Below, in pieces: positions 1 to 5,781 of a DNA stretch of 16,365 nt. The notes under the pieces were generated by a model. The model saw only the letters and a program-made list of their open reading frames with translations. It made no database searches and was not told the DNA's origin. The DNA is from Clostridiales bacterium. Lineage in GTDB: Bacteria; Bacillota; Clostridia; Lachnospirales; Lachnospiraceae. The position numbers were made by a program, and so were the translations under genes. Position 1 is the first letter of the stretch. Each line of letters starts with the position of its first letter. The stretch lies in NCBI GenBank assembly GCA_021203115.1, contig JAJQBV010000173.1:1-16365 (forward strand), in the 5' to 3' direction.

Positions 1-906
1 TTGGAGGTTCAGATGCTGGGATGCGCGGTTGGGGAGTATCGGGTGTATTTGCTGCATCGTTCGGGTGAGGAGACAGCTTTTTCTGTGGAAGGAGTTCCGA
101 TAGGAGATCTCCGTGTCCGGAGCGGATTCGGAAAAGAGGTTTTTCTGTTCCCGGCGGAGAATATCGGGGAAAGTACCTATCGCCTGAGCGATTTTTGCGG
201 GTTGTATCTCTCGATGGGCGAGGCAGGGTTTGTTGCCAGCCAGTGGGATGATGGGGAATTAGACTGGGGGAGTTTTCATATATACAAACGTCCGGACACT
301 TCCGGAACGGACAGAACGGATGACGGGCAGACGAATGATGACAGTATCGGGTTCGGAGAGGACAAAAAGAATGCGGAAGATGGGCAAAAAAGCATCGGTG
401 TTGCAGAGGATAAATCAGACCAGAATGAAGAAAAGAAGACAGGGGGTGTGACAACAGGCGCAGACGACCAGCCGCAGCCGAATCCGCCGGAGGTACAGGC
501 CACCCAGACAGCGGCTGCCGCAGATTTCTCTCCGTATGTGACCGCGTGGGAGAAACAGTGGCAGCGATTCTGCGCACGGCATCCGGTTTTCTGCCCGTTC
601 GACGAGGCGCAGGATATCTATGCGGTGAAGGCGGACCTGCGTGATCTGCGGAGTTTGCCGAAACAATATTGGCAATTAGCAAACAACAGCTTTCTCCTCC
701 ACGGATATTTTAATTATAAGTACATTCTCTTCGGCTGTGTGAACGGTGAAAAGAAAAAATGGTTTGTGGCCGTTCCGGGGGTGTTTCAGAATCAGGAGCA
801 GATGCTGGCCGGAATCTTCGGATTTCCCGATTTTCGCACGAAACATGTGACAAAGCAGAAGAGCGGAGAATTCGGATTCTGGTACCGGTATCTTGATAAA
901 TTATGA
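1..906 (+). CDS. DUF6128-like protein, 5'-partial
   Basis: Open frame from the first base to a TGA at 904-906. The first codon is TTG without visible upstream sequence, so the gene probably begins outside the window. The N-terminal part (to about residue 95) looks like a small beta-rich domain. It is followed by a low-complexity, Asp/Gly/Lys/Gln-rich hydrophilic linker (about 96-175). The C-terminal domain (about 178-301) is rich in aromatics and includes HPVFCPFD, NNSFLLHGYFNYKYILFG and a VPGVFQNQEQMLAGIFGFP stretch. This C-terminal pattern resembles the DUF6128 family of Lachnospiraceae, which has no known function. No signal peptide or membrane segment is visible in the part present. It ends 46 bp before the tadA start on the same strand, so the two may be co-transcribed. 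Family assignment is from memory and moderately sure; no function is claimed. Confidence 0.7.
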   Translation: MEVQMLGCAVGEYRVYLLHRSGEETAFSVEGVPIGDLRVRSGFGKEVFLFPAENIGESTYRLSDFCGLYLSMGEAGFVASQWDDGELDWGSFHIYKRPDTSGTDRTDDGQTNDDSIGFGEDKKNAEDGQKSIGVAEDKSDQNEEKKTGGVTTGADDQPQPNPPEVQATQTAAAADFSPYVTAWEKQWQRFCARHPVFCPFDEAQDIYAVKADLRDLRSLPKQYWQLANNSFLLHGYFNYKYILFGCVNGEKKKWFVAVPGVFQNQEQMLAGIFGFPDFRTKHVTKQKSGEFGFWYRYLDKL

Positions 907-952
907 TATTTCGTATATCATAAAACCACCTGAAAACAGACGGAGAATTAGG

Positions 953-1453
953 ATGCAGCAGGATAAATATATGAAGGAAGCGATCCGGCAGGCCAAAAAA
1001 GCCTACGCGCTGGGGGAGGTTCCCATTGGCTGCGTGATCGTGTATGAGGACCGGATTATCGCGCGCGGGTACAACCGGAGAAATACGGACAAAAATACGC
1101 TGTCCCACGCGGAGATCACGGCAATCCGGAGGGCAAGCAAAAAGATGGGAGACTGGCGGCTGGAGGGGTGTACGATGTATGTCACCTTAGAGCCCTGTCA
1201 GATGTGCGCCGGCGCGCTGGTGCAATCCCGTATTGACCGAGTGGTGATCGGGACGATGAACCCGAAAGCGGGCTGCGCGGGCTCCGTTTTAAATCTGCTC
1301 CAGATGGCAGAGTTTAACCATCAGGTGGAGATTGAGCGCGGTGTTTGCAGGGAGGAGTGCGCTGATCTGCTGCAGCGGTTTTTCGTTGAGCTGCGGGAGC
1401 GGAACCGGCGGGAAAAAGAGAATAAAAATAACCCGGCCGACGAGTGTTCCTAA
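953..1453 (+). CDS. tadA: tRNA-specific adenosine deaminase TadA
   Basis: Cytoplasmic zinc deaminase converting A34 to inosine in the anticodon of tRNA-Arg(ACG). The predicted protein has 166 aa, the normal TadA length. The cytidine-deaminase fold signature is complete: the HAE motif (SHAEITAI, about residues 52-59) supplies a zinc ligand and the catalytic Glu, and the PCxxC motif (EPCQMCAGA) supplies the two Cys ligands. The frame stays open back to 893, but the start at 953 is preferred. It gives MQQDKYMKEAI, has a GGAG 7-8 bases upstream (942-945), and avoids overlap with the preceding gene. In Bacillus subtilis this gene sits directly before the SRP RNA and dnaX; here about 6 kb separates them. 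The tail is Arg/Lys/Asn-rich. Confident. Confidence 0.96.
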   Translation: MQQDKYMKEAIRQAKKAYALGEVPIGCVIVYEDRIIARGYNRRNTDKNTLSHAEITAIRRASKKMGDWRLEGCTMYVTLEPCQMCAGALVQSRIDRVVIGTMNPKAGCAGSVLNLLQMAEFNHQVEIERGVCREECADLLQRFFVELRERNRREKENKNNPADECS

Positions 1454-1530
1454 GAATAATCTGTAGTTGAGCTTAGACACCGCCGATACAGATGTCAGAC
1501 ATCTGCACTCCTTTCGGAACCGGGTTATTA

Positions 1531-2340
1531 TTAAGGTTGAATTTCGATCGGCCCGTTTTGGGCGATATAGTGATATCTGCCGTCCTCTCCCTGATACACT
1601 TCCAGATTGCAGGGAACATTCTGAGACGGATCCGGATGATTTTTCCAGAGCTCATACAGCTTCGGGAGGAAGACGGGCCACTGGCTGGCCTCATAGTCCT
1701 CATGGTCTGTCGCCCAGTTGGGTGTCGGCCGGTAATCCGGGTTTTCTTTCAGCATATCCAGAACAAAGCCGGGCGGCATGGAGCATCTGGAGTTTGCCAC
1801 CGTCGCCGTGATGTGGAGGAGGCCGCCCTCGCAGTCTTCCCACATATGTACGGTGGAGTCCACGAATTCCCCGATGTCATTGAAAACGCCCTCGCAGAGG
1901 ACATGCTTTAAACAGGTCGTAAACGGGAAAAAGTCATCCAGAGCCAGGCGGTGGATCTGTACACCCTCGCCGCCGAAGACCGGAATCCCCCGTCCGACCG
2001 TTTCCGCAATCATGTGAACGGAGTTCTCAAAGCCGACCTCCGCCGGAGATTTGATCCATGTGAACTTTTTGTGCGAGCCCGGCGCCCAGAGATAATAGCC
2101 CTTGTCCATGTTTGCCCAGAACCAGTCCAGCATTTCGGCGGTGACGCCCGGAAGAAAATGCTGCTTCTGGGAGGGGAGCTCGTATCCTTTTGCGATCGCT
2201 TCCGGCGTCAGCCGCAGGGCGGGAAGGAGCGGATCCGGCTTTGCCGGAGGCTCGAAGGGGAGCAGGTCGATGTGAATATTGTCCCGGACAGGCTGATAGG
2301 TCTGACCGGCGTTCGGTGTATATGTGACAGCGTCTGACAT
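1531..2340 (-). CDS. Divergent Phy/PhlG-family (phloretin / DAPG hydrolase-like) zinc hydrolase
   Basis: 269-aa protein, start ATG at 2340 with a G-rich Shine-Dalgarno (TGGGGGT) just upstream. It is related to the two hydrolases at 2723 and 3693 but clearly more distant. Family hallmarks I can align are PGVTAEMLDWFW (residues 64-75), a His in APGSHKKF (H90), an HxxxE pair in SVHMIAE (H109/E113) and a second HxxxE (H213/E217). The last pair is followed after seven residues by LPKLYE, with exactly the spacing seen in both paralogues. In PhlG the zinc is held by two His and two Glu with the last pair as HxxxE, so the metal site looks intact. It lacks the N-terminal YYKYY motif and carries about 35 extra C-terminal residues. 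It has its own near-consensus promoter and no LysR operator copy. Likely reaction: hydrolytic C-C cleavage next to an aryl ketone; substrate unknown. Confidence 0.8.
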   Translation of the reverse strand: MSDAVTYTPNAGQTYQPVRDNIHIDLLPFEPPAKPDPLLPALRLTPEAIAKGYELPSQKQHFLPGVTAEMLDWFWANMDKGYYLWAPGSHKKFTWIKSPAEVGFENSVHMIAETVGRGIPVFGGEGVQIHRLALDDFFPFTTCLKHVLCEGVFNDIGEFVDSTVHMWEDCEGGLLHITATVANSRCSMPPGFVLDMLKENPDYRPTPNWATDHEDYEASQWPVFLPKLYELWKNHPDPSQNVPCNLEVYQGEDGRYHYIAQNGPIEIQP

Positions 2341-2369
2341 AGTGTACCCCCATAAAATAGTATGAGATT

Positions 2370-2398
2370 ATTATAAGTGTGTGCGCGTGCGCCGTCAA
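2370..2398 (-). promoter_or_regulatory. Sigma-A promoter of the divergent hydrolase gene (1531-2340)
   Basis: Reading the minus strand, TTGACG (2398-2393), a 17-bp spacer, then TATAAT (2375-2370). The predicted start is near 2363, giving a leader of about 22 nt. The -35 box directly abuts the T-tract of the tRNA terminator. No regulator-type palindrome is seen upstream, so expression may be constitutive. Confidence 0.8.
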
Positions 2399-2435
2399 TA
2401 AAAAACGCCTGCTGTTTCGTATCACAGCAGGCGTT
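2399..2435 (-). terminator. Intrinsic terminator of tRNA-Ser
   Basis: Perfect 11-bp stem AACGCCTGCTG (2404-2414) / CAGCAGGCGTT (2425-2435) with a 10-nt loop. On the minus strand it is followed by six T (2405-2400). It lies 4 bp beyond the tRNA 3' end and stops tRNA transcription before the hydrolase promoter. Confidence 0.9.
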
Positions 2436-2439
2436 TCAG

Positions 2440-2526
2440 CTGAGACGGTGGGATTCGAACCCACGATCCCAAAAAGTACTACCTGATTTCGAGTCAGGAC
2501 CGTTATGACCGCTTCGATACGTCTCC
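2440..2526 (-). tRNA. tRNA-Ser(CGA)
   Basis: The minus strand folds as a class II tRNA. The anticodon stem is CCTGA/TCAGG around loop CTCGAAA, so the anticodon is CGA, reading UCG. The T arm GTGGG-TTCGAAT-CCCAC is perfect. A 17-nt variable region marks it as serine type, and the discriminator base is G. CCA is not encoded. Oddities: acceptor GGAGACG pairs with CGTCTCA at only six positions, leaving a G1-A72 mismatch, and the long variable arm pairs poorly. It has its own promoter and terminator. Identity is sure; full functionality is slightly less so. Confidence 0.92.
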
Positions 2527-2536
2527 ATGGCTCAAT

Positions 2537-2565
2537 ATTATAATCGGATTTTACGGAGGCGTCAA
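2537..2565 (-). promoter_or_regulatory. Promoter of tRNA-Ser(CGA)
   Basis: Minus strand: TTGACG (2565-2560), 17-bp spacer, TATAAT (2542-2537). The predicted start lies a few bases before the mature tRNA 5' end at 2526. It is divergent from the hydrolase promoter at 2642-2670. Confidence 0.85.
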
Positions 2566-2604
2566 TTCTTTTTTAAATTGAATTTTCCGCATCTTTCCGG
2601 CGAA

Positions 2605-2624
2605 TTATTCCGATCAGGCATGAA
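2605..2624 (+). promoter_or_regulatory. Putative LysR-regulator operator, copy 1 (hydrolase gene 2723-3547)
   Basis: Sequence TTATTCCGATCAGGCATGAA. It is an imperfect palindrome with a T-N11-A core (T2608, A2620) as LysR-type regulators recognise. The dyad extends to 2627 as TTATTC-N11-GAATAA. It matches the copy at 5667-5686 at 16 of 20 positions and the copy at 4649-4668 at 16 of 20. Its centre is about 63 bp upstream of the predicted start of the hydrolase gene. Binding is inferred, not shown. Confidence 0.65.
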
Positions 2625-2641
2625 TAAAAAAATCTGTTCGC

Positions 2642-2670
2642 TGTACATGACGCTGCAGTGAAGATATAAT
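2642..2670 (+). promoter_or_regulatory. Promoter of hydrolase gene 2723-3547
   Basis: TGTACA (2642-2647), 17-bp spacer, perfect TATAAT (2665-2670). The -35 box matches the consensus at only four of six positions, as expected of an activator-dependent promoter, and the putative operator lies just upstream. Predicted start about 2677, leader about 46 nt. Confidence 0.65.
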
Positions 2671-2722
2671 AATGTAAAAGAACCGATTCATTTCACTATC
2701 ATTTTATGGAGGAGGAAGACAT

Positions 2723-3547
2723 ATGGATGCACCGAAAGTAAAAGTTTCCGAGGAAGGGAAAAAGCGCAGCTATTACAAGTATTATCTGAAGGACATTGCA
2801 GAAGTCCCGGCTGAGAAGCAGAAGATTCTGGAGAACCCGAAGGGTGATCCGGCAGACGCGCTTCGCATTGAGGACCGAAACCGGATCTTTGAGCCGGGCT
2901 ATCTGGCGGGAGAGGCCGGTTATTATCTGTTGGAGAACGGCACCGCAGTGGTGGCGAACAAGACAGATTTCCCGGGCTCGAAGGGTGAGATGCTTCAGTG
3001 GTGGTTCGCATGGCACGGTGTGGAGCCGACCCGTTATGCGATCTGGGATCCGCATGACCACCATGGGCTGGAGGTCAGCGATGAGGATCGTGCAAAGATG
3101 ATCGACCCGAATCTGACACCTGCGCAGAAGTGCGCCGGTATTCATCACACGGTTTACGAGTCGCTTGTGCCGGGCGAAAAGCCGGATCACATCGAGATTG
3201 ACTTCAGAGATCCGGGTGAGATGGGCTTTGATACATCCAAGATTTTCACGGAGAACTGCTCTTTTATCGTCTGCGCCAATACCGGCTTGGAAGCGCCGGA
3301 CGGGAGTATGGTTCCGGTGGTGATGATGCACATGGCCAGAGATACGGAGGATGGATGCGAGCTGCGCAGCCGCTTCTGGATGGGATATCACATCATCGAC
3401 GGTGAGCCCAAAAAGCTGCTGCCGGACGGAATCGAGTTCCCGGAGCCGATACTGAAAGCGCTTCTGGCGCACAATTTCCTGGAGTATACGAATCTGTCTA
3501 CCATCCTGCCGTCGGTCTACGCGGAGGAGAAGGATAACTGGGCATGA
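2723..3547 (+). CDS. Phloretin hydrolase / DAPG hydrolase-like zinc C-C hydrolase, paralogue 1
   Basis: 274 aa, start ATG at 2723 with a strong GGAGGAGG (2708-2715). Known family members cleave a C-C bond between a polyphenol ring and a carbonyl. Phloretin hydrolase of Eubacterium ramulus (about 30 kDa subunits) yields phloroglucinol and 3-(4-hydroxyphenyl)propionate; PhlG cuts diacetylphloroglucinol. Visible motifs: YYKYY (17-21), LRIEDRNRIF (48-57), GEMLQWWFAWH (88-98), a His in DPHDHHG (H113), HxxxE at H142/E146 and HxxxE at H250/E254. The H / E / HxxxE pattern and spacing fit the PhlG zinc site. Soluble, no signal peptide. It ends in AEEKDNWA, almost the same tail as the convergent paralogue at 3693-4508. 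A LysR operator copy lies upstream. The family is confident; the substrate could be another acylphloroglucinol or dihydrochalcone. Confidence 0.88.
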   Translation: MDAPKVKVSEEGKKRSYYKYYLKDIAEVPAEKQKILENPKGDPADALRIEDRNRIFEPGYLAGEAGYYLLENGTAVVANKTDFPGSKGEMLQWWFAWHGVEPTRYAIWDPHDHHGLEVSDEDRAKMIDPNLTPAQKCAGIHHTVYESLVPGEKPDHIEIDFRDPGEMGFDTSKIFTENCSFIVCANTGLEAPDGSMVPVVMMHMARDTEDGCELRSRFWMGYHIIDGEPKKLLPDGIEFPEPILKALLAHNFLEYTNLSTILPSVYAEEKDNWA

Positions 3548-3608
3548 TTATAGCTGCGGCAGCAGAACAGAATGCCATATAAGGAATGGCATGTAATGAA
3601 CCACACAA

Positions 3609-3645
3609 AAATCCCCGGAATGCAGCAGGTGCATTTCGGGGATTT
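3609..3645. terminator. Bidirectional terminator between convergent hydrolase genes
   Basis: A 15-bp stem with arms at 3609-3623 and 3631-3645, one G-T wobble and a 7-nt loop. The minus-strand exit is the more U-rich (ATTTTTG); the plus-strand exit has only ATTTCT. A smaller hairpin, ATGCCAT/ATGGCAT, precedes it at 3572-3592. It separates transcripts arriving from both sides. Confidence 0.8.
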
Positions 3646-3692
3646 CTGAATACAGCTTTAAAATCTATGCCGGTGCTGAAAACACATTTGTT

Positions 3693-4508
3693 TTACGCCC
3701 AGTTGTCTTTCTCCTCCTCATAGATGGAGGGAAGGATCGCAGCCAGATTGGCGAACTCTTTTACATTATGGTGCAGGAGGCAGAGCGGTCCGGCGGCCGG
3801 AATCTTTACGTCGTCCGGGATGCACTTTACTGCTTTGCCGTCGATGATCTGCCATCCGAACCAGAATCTGGAGCGAAGGATGGAACCGCCCTTGGCGGGA
3901 CGGAGGAAATGGGTCATCACAACGGGAACATCCGGCGTCTCATCATTGCCGATGATCTGTACATTGGCGCAGACCAGCGCGTTGCATGCCTCGGTGTCTA
4001 CCTTGCTCTCGTCATAACCCATTTTGGACGGACGTTCAAAGGCGATGCGCAGCAGGTCGGTCTGGCCGAGTCCGATGTCCTCCCAGATATTGTGGACGCT
4101 GCCCCAATGGCGCTCGCGCATGGAGAGGCTCATATCCAGAGCTTTCGCTGGGTCATCCAGATAGACATCGTAGTGATCCTCGTTGTCCCAGCAGGCATAG
4201 CGGAGACGGTCGATGGGATGCCATGCGAACCACCAGTCCATCATCTCGCCGGTCACGCCGGGGAAAAATGTCTTGTTGGCGATGAGCGCGGTGCCGTCCT
4301 CCAGCTGCCACCAGCCGAACTCGCCCGGAAGGTCGCCGGGAAGGAAGAGGTCGTTGCGGTTCTGAATGCGCAGAGCCAGAGAATTGTCCAGCGGCTCCGG
4401 AGTGATCATGTCGTATTTTTCCTGCGGTGCAGCGGCAAGATCCTGCGCGTAATATTTGTAGTAGCTTTTTTCACGGTCCTTTAAGGACGCGGGCACTTTT
4501 TTTGCCAT
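3693..4508 (-). CDS. Phloretin hydrolase / DAPG hydrolase-like zinc C-C hydrolase, paralogue 2
   Basis: 271 aa, start ATG at 4508 with AGGAGGAG upstream. It aligns along its whole length with the product of 2723-3547: YYKYY (16-20), ALRIQNRNDLF (45-55), ANKTFFPGVTGEMMDWWFAWH (77-97), metal His H112 in WDNEDHYD, H139/E143 in SVHNIWED and H247/E251 in LLHHNVKEF, and C-terminal LPSIYEEEKDNWA. The full set of putative zinc ligands is kept. By eye it resembles the Eubacterium ramulus phloretin hydrolase type at least as closely as paralogue 1 does. The two convergent copies probably arose by duplication followed by divergence, perhaps to widen the substrate range. It has its own promoter and operator copy, between it and the LysR gene. 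Expected to be cytoplasmic and homodimeric, as in characterised members (family knowledge). Confidence 0.9.
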   Translation of the reverse strand: MAKKVPASLKDREKSYYKYYAQDLAAAPQEKYDMITPEPLDNSLALRIQNRNDLFLPGDLPGEFGWWQLEDGTALIANKTFFPGVTGEMMDWWFAWHPIDRLRYACWDNEDHYDVYLDDPAKALDMSLSMRERHWGSVHNIWEDIGLGQTDLLRIAFERPSKMGYDESKVDTEACNALVCANVQIIGNDETPDVPVVMTHFLRPAKGGSILRSRFWFGWQIIDGKAVKCIPDDVKIPAAGPLCLLHHNVKEFANLAAILPSIYEEEKDNWA

Positions 4509-4589
4509 AATACTTCTCCTCCTGTTATTTGATTAATAATGATGGTTTTAAAATCGGACACGAAAACGGTGTGCCGAATACTTACCTAT

Positions 4590-4618
4590 ATTATACAGAA
4601 TGCGGGAAAATCCGGCAA
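4590..4618 (-). promoter_or_regulatory. Promoter of hydrolase gene 3693-4508
   Basis: Minus strand: TTGCCG (4618-4613), 17-bp spacer, TATAAT (4595-4590). Predicted start about 4583, so the leader is about 75 nt. The putative operator at 4649-4668 lies upstream. Confidence 0.75.
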
Positions 4619-4648
4619 TAATGTACAGAGGGAAAGGTTTTTTCGTAC

Positions 4649-4668
4649 TTATTCCGCTACGGAATGAA
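4649..4668 (-). promoter_or_regulatory. Putative LysR-regulator operator, copy 2 (hydrolase gene 3693-4508)
   Basis: Plus-strand sequence TTATTCCGCTACGGAATGAA. It contains the perfect dyad ATTCCG-cta-CGGAAT (4651-4665) with T-N11-A at T4652/A4664, the most symmetric of the three copies. Its centre (4658) is about 75 bp upstream of the predicted hydrolase start, roughly one helical turn further than in the other two copies. It lies 12 bp beyond the end of the LysR gene. Confidence 0.65.
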
Positions 4669-4679
4669 CGGTATGCCGC

Positions 4680-5600
4680 CTATTCCCGGCTTCGCGTCGG
4701 CCGCAGCTCATCGATAAATTTCTGAATCTGGGGCTTCAGGTTGTTGGGATTCCACGCGCAGATGACGCCGTTCATCTGGTCGACGACGGGAATCTTGACC
4801 AGATCCGGGTTGTCGGGACAGTCAAAATATTCGTCGATGAAGAGAAGGGCGTTTTCCTGCTTCCGGAAGAGATATTTGATTTCGTAGGCGTTTCGGTAAC
4901 CGGGGACGATGGTGGGTTTCACATGGTAAGGAGCCATCCGCTCCTCCAGATCCTCCCGATGCGTCTGCCGCTGCTTCTGTTCCAGTGTGGCAAAGTTCTC
5001 GTACAGTATGTCTGCCATTTTCTGGGTGGTGTTCTTTGCCAGAGGATGTGTCTGGTTCATCATGACATTTGCGTGGGAGCAGGCGGCCCACTTCCAGCAC
5101 AGACCCAGATCCTCCAGAACATAGTGCTCAAAGTCGGGAACCATGATGAGGTCATACCTGCCCTCGAGCAGATCCTCCTCCAGATCGGTCATGTAGGCGC
5201 TGGCAAAACTCAGCTTGATTTCGGGGTGAGATTTTGCAAACTCCTCCTCAATCTCCCAGAGATACAGCTCCGGGCGCGCGGTATTCATGATGCCGATGTG
5301 CAGCTTTTTGTCCTCCTGATTCTGGATGGAGGCTGCCTTGATGTAGCTGTTATGCAGAGCTTTGATCTCATCGTTCCACTCGTCGTAGAGAAGCTGGCCG
5401 ACCTTTGTCAGATGGATCTCACGGGTCGTCCGTATAAAAAGTGTGACTCCGAGGTCGCGCTCCAGTCGGGCGACGCTCTTGCTGACCGCAGACTGCGTCA
5501 TGTTCAGATAGCCGCTGGCTTTCGCGAAGCCGCCGCACTCCGCGACGCGAAGGAATACGATGATCTGTTGGATGGTGACAGGCGCCAGTGTAAAATCCAT
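4680..5600 (-). CDS. LysR-family transcriptional regulator
   Basis: 306 aa from the ATG at 5600, chosen because GGAGG (5607-5611) stands 6-7 bases upstream. An upstream ATG at 5666 would overlap the gene's own predicted promoter. N-terminal winged helix-turn-helix at about residues 10-68: QQIIVFLRVAECGGFAKAS, then MTQSAVSKSVARLERDLG and LTKVGQLLY, all typical of the family. Residues of about 90-300 form the periplasmic-binding-like effector domain (LHIGIMNT, DLIMVPDF, LLFIDEYF). It ends in TAG. It is divergent from the MFS gene, with a shared operator between them. I infer that it controls the transporter and the two close hydrolase paralogues and senses an aromatic substrate or product. LysR function is confident; the regulon is inferred. 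Confidence 0.93.
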   Translation of the reverse strand: MDFTLAPVTIQQIIVFLRVAECGGFAKASGYLNMTQSAVSKSVARLERDLGVTLFIRTTREIHLTKVGQLLYDEWNDEIKALHNSYIKAASIQNQEDKKLHIGIMNTARPELYLWEIEEEFAKSHPEIKLSFASAYMTDLEEDLLEGRYDLIMVPDFEHYVLEDLGLCWKWAACSHANVMMNQTHPLAKNTTQKMADILYENFATLEQKQRQTHREDLEERMAPYHVKPTIVPGYRNAYEIKYLFRKQENALLFIDEYFDCPDNPDLVKIPVVDQMNGVICAWNPNNLKPQIQKFIDELRPTRSRE

Positions 5601-5631
5601 TCCGAGTCCTCCAATCATTATTATAGTAGAA

Positions 5632-5660
5632 ATTATACGCTCTGACGGAAGATTTTTCAA
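5632..5660 (-). promoter_or_regulatory. Promoter of the LysR gene
   Basis: Minus strand: TTGAAA (5660-5655), 17-bp spacer, TATAAT (5637-5632). Predicted start about 5625. The operator at 5667-5686 begins only 6 bp upstream of the -35 box, which fits autoregulation. Confidence 0.8.
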
Positions 5661-5666
5661 CCGCAT

Positions 5667-5686
5667 TTATTCCTGTAAGGCATAAA
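5667..5686 (+). promoter_or_regulatory. Putative LysR-regulator operator, copy 3 (LysR/MFS divergent region)
   Basis: Sequence TTATTCCTGTAAGGCATAAA. The arms TTATTCC and GGCATAA are complementary at six of seven positions, and the core is T-N11-A (T5670, A5682). Its centre is about 64 bp upstream of the predicted MFS start and about 51 bp upstream of the predicted LysR start, so one site could serve both genes. Confidence 0.7.
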
Positions 5687-5703
5687 TGAGAACGATTCAT
5701 TCG

Positions 5704-5733
5704 TTGGACAGTTCTTTATGAAAATTTTATAAT
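5704..5733 (+). promoter_or_regulatory. Promoter of the MFS transporter gene
   Basis: TTGGAC (5704-5709), 18-bp spacer, TATAAT (5728-5733), predicted start about 5740, leader about 42 nt. A second TATAAT at 5744-5749 lacks a matching -35. A short dyad AACGA-N5-TCGTT (5691-5705) overlaps the -35 box. Confidence 0.7.
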
Positions 5734-5781
5734 ATTTTTGGAATATAATAGGGTTCGACAAAAAAGAAAGGAAGGGTAAAC

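Noticed and set aside
1489..1505. Hairpin CAGATGT-CAG-ACATCTG between tadA and the divergent hydrolase gene, considered as a terminator
   Set aside because: No T-tract on either side. It could be a weak bidirectional stop or an operator, but nothing decides it.
2399..2526. tRNA-Ser 3' end as an integration site for the hydrolase island
   Set aside because: No integrase gene is in the window, and I found no direct repeat of the tRNA 3' end at the far side of the island. The tRNA keeps its own terminator.
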